Part shown: one piece after another, positions 50,001 to 59,000 of the stretch
Layout of the letters: each line of letters starts with the position of its first letter
Numbering within the stretch: the stretch's first letter is position 1
From: Membranipora membranacea
Taxonomy: Eukaryota; Bryozoa; Gymnolaemata; Cheilostomatida; Membraniporidae
Assembly: GCA_914767715.1 (NCBI GenBank)
Contig: OU612067.1
Coordinates: 4,464,001-4,528,000, forward strand
Reading direction: 5' to 3'
DNA: 64,000 bases
Notes under the pieces: generated by a model
What the model saw: only the letters and a program-made list of their open reading frames with translations
The model's database searches: none
What the model was told of the DNA's origin: nothing
Made by a program: the position numbers and the translations under genes

Positions 50001-53000
50001 CTGCCCATTTGCATAAGCTCTCTTCTCTTTGCGGGTAGAGGGGGAGGCAACTCTTCATTTAGATCTGTGGCTAGTTGTGGATGATGAGCAGGTTGCCTGA
50101 TTGGACAAACAAAACTGCCATCTGATTGAGGATAACTCTGTAGCATTCTTGTAACCACTCTTTGTTGCTGTCCGTGTTTTCTCTGCACTAATTTTGGGCT
50201 GCATGGAACATGAGATCCATTGCCTTGAACATAACTACTATTACTCTGTCTTAGCTCCATAGAGGGCTCGCGCCTATATTTGGGCAGAGTCCGACTTGAG
50301 CTGTCATAATGTGACATCTTGTCAGTGGGGTCTAGATGGTAGAAGTCATAGAGAGAGGAGGATGTAATACGCTGCCTTGACTCTGGTATCTGTAAAAAAG
50401 TTTATAACATGAGGTCATAATCATGAACAGTCCACGATCACTGAAGAAAAGGATTTTCACTGAGAGAGAGATTTACGATGTGATATTTTCTGTTCCTCAT
50501 ACTTTCAATCAGAACAATTCGTTCCTAGACGGCTAATGTGAAGCCTATTTTACCATGGGCAGGGGGGGGGGGAACCAGACCACTAGCGAGTTTTCTTTCC
50601 TAAGCGAGAACGAACGGGTCATTATAATCCTTTTTTCTCTCATAGCGCAAGGATCATGGTGATCAAAAATTTACTATTACTTCAATGACTTTTTCAACTG
50701 GCTATGGTTTAGAAGTTGTAAATAGGGAGTTATCTCCTTTCAACTGTCGGTGGGTGAAACGCAGACCAGATCAGGTATGGAACTGGACATGGGGAACAAG
50801 CCGATGAAGATAACACTATGCAAATAACGCATAACAGTGGCTTATTACTATTATTTATTGATAATTAGCTAAGGATTTCATTAGTTACAATTACTGATGA
50901 ATATTAATAACAATTCATTAGTCTGTTATTTATATTCTAAATATTAATATTATTCCTAACAGACAGACAGGTGTTTGTTCGGAGACTTGACTGGCTAATC
51001 TTCAATACCAGTGTGACAATTCCTAAGAAGCAAAGTATCATACAGTGTCTAAAATGTCCGGGTATAAACCCCCTCCCCTGCACAGTAAGTAGCATTTACC
51101 CGTGAGACAAAGAATCCAGCATATATCAGCCTTCTCCTAAATTATTTACCTATAGGCTAGGCTGCAGAATATTACATCACAGAGTATGGATCTCTGTAAT
51201 AACAGGCAGACTTGACCGACAGCAGACTGCTCTTTGAGGATGTTGAGTCAGCGTTTGACGCATCAAGGACAGTGCCTGTTATGTAATGTATATAATTAAT
51301 ACATATCCTGAATAGTTAAAGTTTTTCTGATGCTCAATTGGACCGGCAGGAGATTTCTTACCACCACACCACTGATTATGCACATATTAATTTCTGATAA
51401 TAAGGCGGATATTGAGGCAAGCATCGGCAAGGTGCCAAATATTTTGTTTTAACCATCTCCTCTTGCAGAGCTTCTCAATCAAGGTCTGCACCAGAACGAA
51501 ATATTGTACCACCCAGAGAACAGAAACCTGCATGCCAAATATGCCAAGGCAGTGGTCAGAAGTTCTCAGGTCATGATTACAAAACAATTCCGGGACAACC
51601 AAATGCAGGTTCAGGGAAAACAACTCCAACAGAAATTAGAAATAAAAACGACAAGAGAGAACTGAAATCTGACAAATCTTAGACCAAGATAGCGCTAAAG
51701 ATCTGTGAGTAGAGGATACAGATTGTAATCTTCATACTCTGCTTGATCATTGAATATATACAGTGGAAGAGCAACAACAGTTTGTTGATTCTAAACATGT
51801 TTGCACAATCTGACAAACATACGACTGAACTAGGAATGTAGGATGGTTTATGAGCCGTATCTGGCTACTGTTTCACCATGCTACACACCATACATATGCA
51901 TACCATTACATAATTATACGGAATCTAAATAATGATCAAAAGCTGTCAACTTTAATGGCACATTGAGTTGTACACTTCAGTGCTTTGTCAAGTCGACACT
52001 TGCCAAATGTGCTGCTTCACTACTCTCCTGACCAGTCACAGTAACAGCGATTGATGGAGACTAAAAGCTGCTGATGTACCAGGCAGCCACCAGCATATTG
52101 TAACATTACACAATTTTGTCGAAAGTGCACTCTCCCTCAGCATACAGACTGAGACTGAGAGTTGCACCTGAAAAATGCGTTATGCAAACCTTTTGCAATC
52201 CGTGTCCTCGACTACCCCAAACTGTACACGTCATATTGACATTCCAAAATCATGAAAAAGTGTGGGATCTTATATAATGATCAAAAGTGAGAGAGAGCTG
52301 CATGGAAAAAAAAACAACTATGAGTCACAGATAAACTCAGCAAGCAGTGATGTTGGTCAGCTATGATCAGAACGATTGCTGAGCAATAATTTCAAGGTTC
52401 AAACGATGTTTTGAGGCACAGGTAACTACCCGACCGGGCGCATACAGATTTCCCAGCTGTAAAACCGGTAATTCTCTTGCCGGCGATAATAGGAGCTAGG
52501 AGCTCTTTGTTATTTGGTGCCTAAGTTGTTAGTTCTGACACAGCCTCTGGGAGGTTATCCAATAATAACACATACTTAGTCAGATCTCCTGCTGATGTGA
52601 CTCACCCACTGACATGTCGCCTGGAGGGATTGGCTTTCTATTTACAGGGTAACATATAAACAACAGATAACTCCCAGCAATCAATGCCTTATTTCCACAA
52701 TCAACTTGGCATACCATGGCGCCAATCAATCCTCTGAAAAGCTCTCAACCCTCACGCACCAATCCAGCTAAACATGCAAACAGACTGAAACCAGAAAGAC
52801 TCTATTGACCAACAAGGCATACCTGTGACCAAAATCAGCTTTAATATTATGTAAGAATATGTGAAAACCAAGTCATAAACATACCTCAAGTTTGAAATCA
52901 TCTTTTCGCTGTCATAATTTTCTACCATCTCACCAAAAACGCTATAATAATCCAACTTTAGCCTGATAGGTGATAGTAGACTTGAATGTGAACTGCAGAT

Positions 53001-56000
53001 TTGATGAACTAATGATGAGCCTGGATAGAAGTTGCGTGCTATGGGAACAATAGGGCCTAATAGCCGCCAGCGAAAGGAGGGGCTTAGAAACTATTAAACT
53101 GTTAATACTCAGGTAACAGGAGGCATTATGTAAAGACATCTGAGAGTATTACCAGCCAACAGACAATAATCCTATTCAGATGTTTGAATCTGATGGCCCA
53201 TTCAAAATTATTGATCTTCAGTCTAACATTATTGTTGACTTCCAATAGTTTGTATAAATATTGGACTGCAAAATGTCATAGGCGTAAGCTGAGACAACTT
53301 ATTGTGTGGTCTAAGATATTCTGTGAATAGCCAGGAAATTGGAATCATAATGGGTCGAGGGACAAATCTAGGGAGTTGAGCCTCAACTCAAATAGGAAAC
53401 GTCAAAGCGCAAATGGCAGCATTAAATTCCAAGATTTCCTTTTATTGATCATTGACACCTGGAACCACACTGGCCAACTTAAAAATCAAATATGGTGAGA
53501 AACTTATGAAAGTTTAAAAAATGAAGGTAAACAGCATCATCAACGTCCAACTCTAACATAGAGTCCAGTGATTATGTAAAGAAGTGTTTATTCCTCATTC
53601 AACCAATAACAGAGTCAACCAATAACCCAACGGCTGCATAATACAAGTGAGAAGCTGACGTACCAGAAACAGAGTCTCGTAAAATATTTCTGGTGACAGG
53701 AAGGAACCATTCCTCCATCAGCCCTAATCCCTCAGGCCTCAGTTAGTGATGAGATTAAGAAATTTGATGTTCTCATAACTTTTCAAGTTTCCGGCACTAA
53801 AAGTGAACAAATCAGTTTCTATGTTTCCGGCGCTCAAAATTAATGCTGGGTTGAAGCCACCTGGGACAAGAAAAGATGGAACAATAGATCATGAATCAAC
53901 CCAATACTAGAGGGCAGGGTGGAGACCAGTTCTAATATTGTGATACATGTAATTAAAACTCTCAAATCAAACAAAAGTATACACTGCACCACTTCCTAAT
54001 TTATAATTATACCCGAAATGAAAGGCTGGGTAATCATTAAATCAAATCTATTGCCAGCACACGCCACCGCTCGCTCGTTACCAATTCCATCTACTTGCAT
54101 TTACCACCGGCATCACCGAATTTTATTATTAGAATATAAGTCAAACTTTCAAAACTCAAAATCTACCTCGCAAATAAGTTTCAATACCATTCAGGCGTCC
54201 TGCTTTTACCAATAGTACTACCATGCCACGCTCATCAGCTTGTATTCTTACAACTGATCTCTCAAATAACATCACGCGTTGATATGATACCATGGAGCTG
54301 GGATATTATGAAAGAGTTGCTAGAAGAAATTCCAACATCGTAGATTTGAGTGTCCATGGAGAAATGGTAGAATAATAAGGGACTAATTGGAGAAGTTGAC
54401 AGTCCAGCCAGATTTTAGCCACAAACAGCAACTTTGCTGTGGCAAACATCTCAGTCTCTCGTTCATACACCCCTAACTGGATGAGGGCAATCGAACCTTT
54501 TCATGGTAATTGCAGGAAAATTATAAGTTAATTCACTGCATAGACCAGAAGCTTGGTATTGAGTGAAGCGTATCACATTGCAAGGAATGCCAAGTAGCTG
54601 AACAATCAAAGGTTAATCGAAAGTGGAATGGACATGCAAACCTTTAATTTCAATTTCACGAAATGTTGAATAGAAAAGAGACGCACTTAAACTGGTAGTG
54701 TAGCACCAGCAGCACAAAGACATCTATCAGCACCATTGTGTCTATAGATGGAATGTATGGAGACAGTTCAAGCTGGTCCTTAGGGTGTTTACTGTCTGGC
54801 AATGTCACGACAATCAGTCATATGCTAAACAGCCAGCCTATGATTGTCGAAATTTTTCGAAGTTTTTCACATGCGTCTGCCGTATGGTTTCCCAAAAATG
54901 TCAGAGAACCTTGAAGGTGGAGGCATGTACCCGCTGATAACATCGCTATGTGAACTCCAATTATCTAATCCTCCCATCGAGATTGTTGAAAACTTATTCC
55001 TCAAGACAAAGATGGCCAAGATACTGGTCCTGATTATGCTGGCCGGGAGAGCTAAGAGGCCCTGAGGGCACGAACAAATAATCATAGCACTCATAGCACG
55101 GCTGATTATCAAATCTAGATATAACGCAACACCACCACCACCTGGGATTGAGACATGAGATCTTCTTTTCATCCTCGCCAAGCCAACATCAACCTCCTGG
55201 TTAAAATTTGATTTATCTCCTCCTATTTTAAGAGTGAGGAATTCGGGACTTGGATGAAGTCCAGAATACCAGTGTTACGGATTTAAACCTTGGAAACTAA
55301 GTTGAGTAACAGATTACTGACCCCCCCCCCCCCCCTCACACAGCTATACATTTTTAATCCTCAGACAGAGAATTACATAAATAGTGTCAGAATAAGAAGG
55401 ACGAGTAGATAATTACTGAGATACTAAATCTGACCTATCATAGAACCCGTAACATGACAGCAAACTTCACCCTACAATTTACCCCTAGTTATAGAAAATG
55501 TTTAATAGCGCCTTTTATCAACCTGAGTGAGGCTAGCTTTTGAGAATGAATTTAATTACTCATGTCCCCTATGCCTAATTTGTACGATAAGTGTTACTGG
55601 CGTAAACAAATCTACAACTTACCGCTTAGATGACTATGCAGGAATTGAGCTAGACCACGACCCTGATTCACTCGAAGTGCACACTCACAAGCAACGACCG
55701 ACTTACAACGAATATATGCATACAGAGAAATGCTAATCAAACCATTCATAAGTCCAATATTTAGCATTACAAACAATGACAAGGCGATTTCATACACCAC
55801 TGATAATCGCTAACCTAGAATAATATCTCAAATTATGCTTCATCAAACGCTCGCCAGATGCCGATTGTTTTTATTAGCAAAAATGAATTGATTTTACTCA
55901 TTTAGAAAACACATGTCCTTACCTTTGCTCAATAGCAGTGAATGAGGTACAAAAACAAAGAATTTGTTGTATAAATCTTGAGCGCACGCATTCATTAACT

Positions 56001-59000
56001 AGGCTTTAGAGGAACAAGAATGTTAAGACTTTGCTAAAGTGTTTTCTTTTCATATAGAATTACATTAATACAGTGCAGTTATGAATATTTATCAAGAGGG
56101 CAGCACAGTGGATAACCGGATAACCCTCGGAGTCCTAAGTGTTGTGCATGCCATAACGCTATCCGACAGCAATGCTAAGGGCAGTTCCTTTCTTGTGACT
56201 GGACTGGCTGCCTTTATTCTGCCTCGTTACGTAATTTTAAGAGCAAACCTCCCAAAGTCAGCACATTTCTAGTCTTTCAAGCATTAGCACAAATCTATTC
56301 TATGATTATTTAATACTAAATATAAATGGCTTGGCATTCTCTGAGCAATTAGATAAATATTATTAAATACCTGGACTCAAAAGCAGCGTGAACATTTATC
56401 CAAACAAGCTTTCCAGATGATTTCTAGAGTTCTTTGTTACAGTCTATCCTATAGCTGATGGTACAGTTCAAATAACTGGTTTTGTTATATAAGTTACTCC
56501 AATCGACTATTAGATCAAACTAATCATACTTGATAATTCAGTTCATCTTTCTCATATTTTACCTTCAGACATAGTTAAGCTTAAGAAATATACACAATAG
56601 ACTGAGATCCACCGCTGGGCTTGGACCGTGCCATCGTTACCAGACACACCCTATCTCATGGCGGTAGTAATTACAGGGTATGATATTGCATATTTTACTG
56701 GCCTACCCTAACCTACCATTATAAAATTTGGCTCAAGAAATAGGGAAACAATGTGATATTACTAAATGTGTGTTAGATTTATCCATCTTATGTTGCCATG
56801 GTTTCTGTAAAATAGTAGGTGTCAAAACTTTTTGTAATCTTTCAATGCTTTACAACAAACAACTACAGGGGAATTTCTCAATTTACCACACTGTACGTGC
56901 ATTCCGTGAGAATAAGGAAAAAGTCCTGTTTGGTTTTTGTCATGTTTGTACAGGTCATAGCCCTCGAAGTGTGAGATATAACAAGTTTTGTTTTGCGTGT
57001 GTCTCACGACCCAAACTTAGACTCCTCAGTCAGAGAGACTGGCGCATGTCGATTACGGGCTTGGTTAGAGATTTGGTGGGGCAGTTCCTCTAATTAGTAT
57101 GTGACTTCATAAGGATGGGAATAAATTTGAGTTTAAAATCACTATAGAAATAAATTGGTGTGTAACATTGAGCGGGAATTGTCTTTGTCTTAGTTGGTTA
57201 GAAAACCGCATATCGAATCAGCAAGAGTTGTCGGTCTTCAAATTGAACCCAAAGCTACTATTTGTGGCACAAGTGTCTGCAGTATCCCTGCGAACTGATA
57301 GTAGCTAGGCACAATATTTGTGTTGGTTTGTATCCTTTATCGGCTTTTCGCGATGGATTTGTAAAGAGACTCTTTCTCACATGAAAATTTAAACATTGTT
57401 GATATGATGCCTTGTTCCGTGAAAGCATTTGCCAACTTTTGGTTGGTGTTAAAATTAAAATATTTATAGCAAATGGAATGATTTTTGCCTTCAAGTCTCA
57501 CTGTTAACTGCAAAAAAATTAGGTATTCAGATTACTGCGTTATGTAATTAAACATGGCTGATTCTTCCGATGATAAGTCAGATACATCGTATAATATAAT
57601 ATGAGCTTGGAGCAACTAGTCTCACCCTGTCATGCAATATTATATGGCATATTATAATTTGAAGATAATATAAACCTGTGAGGCAAATAAAAGGCCCTCA
57701 TCTATTGAGATCAAATCAAACAACGATCATATCACACAAGCTGAATGCTGGGGGCCACTTGACAATTGCCTGTTCGATTTGTGTTATAGCATACCATGGC
57801 TTATTTAGATAGCTGTAATTATATATCAAGCTAATGATATATGTACACTAACATCTGCATTTTAATGGTAGAAAGATGCTTCTCGACATGGCAGGCAAAT
57901 TCACAGATTTACATAATGTACATTGGATCTTAGATTACTCTCAAACCTTACATCATAGGTTTGATATAGAGTCGAGGTATATTAATAGCTTTTCTAGGAG
58001 TTGTTATCTTAGTTTTTGAGAGTGCATAACTCCGGAATTCTTAATGCGGTGAGACCGCAACCACAGGCTACTGGATCCAATGAACTAAACTTTAAATCAT
58101 TGCTGGAACCAAGAAGGTAGAGAGACACCTTGCAAATGACCACACTGGCAGCATAAAATTGTCAGTCACCCTATTGATCTGCTTCTATCGCATCCTCTTT
58201 TTTCAAGAAGTTTTGGAAACAAAGCCATTTATTCCCTTTCCAAGGTTCTATTCTAATAGGCCACTCCAAATTAACAAAAATGCTTCATTATGCATAAATA
58301 GACACTTCACATTTTTCACTAACCTTCAGATATATGAATTCGATTGCCAAAAACAAAATGATATATTTTATTTCAGGCATTGCGTAAGGCATTACCTTGA
58401 GTGTGCTAATAAAATTTCTAATTAATTTAGGACATAACTAATGTATCACAATACTATTGGGGGCGCTGTGATTAAAATAATGAATGATCCCACACTTTCA
58501 ATACTGAAAATCGACGTGTAACTTTTGTATCATTACTGTCCTATTATAAAACGAGTTTGCCCCCTCTGTAGGGGGCGGAGTGATTTCAAAAGTCAGGTAT
58601 TGAGATGCCTTTATACACAGCTTTTTTAATATTCTTCACTACTTGTTCTAGTTCCGCTGAACAGTATTATGAAAGGGTACAATAATTTGTAAATTTTTAC
58701 TGTTCATTGGAAGTTTTCATAGTTCTCAAATCTCAACACCTACTACACATATGAAATTTACTGGCTATTCAAATTGAGAATTTGAATGCAGTTCCACCAT
58801 GTACTAAAAGAAGCCCAAAAAATGTTTTTACATTGTTCTAGCTGCGGATCTACATGCTTTATGTTCCATGAATAGACCAAGGGCTGGACAACCGAAACCC
58901 ACTACCTGGCTTAGTCTCAGGGCTCTGATTAATCCACATTGGGAGCCTGAGATTACTTTAGGGTGATAATCAGTTGACGAGTCAAGAATCCTGGTATAAC

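Noticed and set aside
58159-58425. 88-codon plus-strand frame
   Set aside because: Phe/Ile/Asn-rich, as expected of AT-rich non-coding DNA. No motif.
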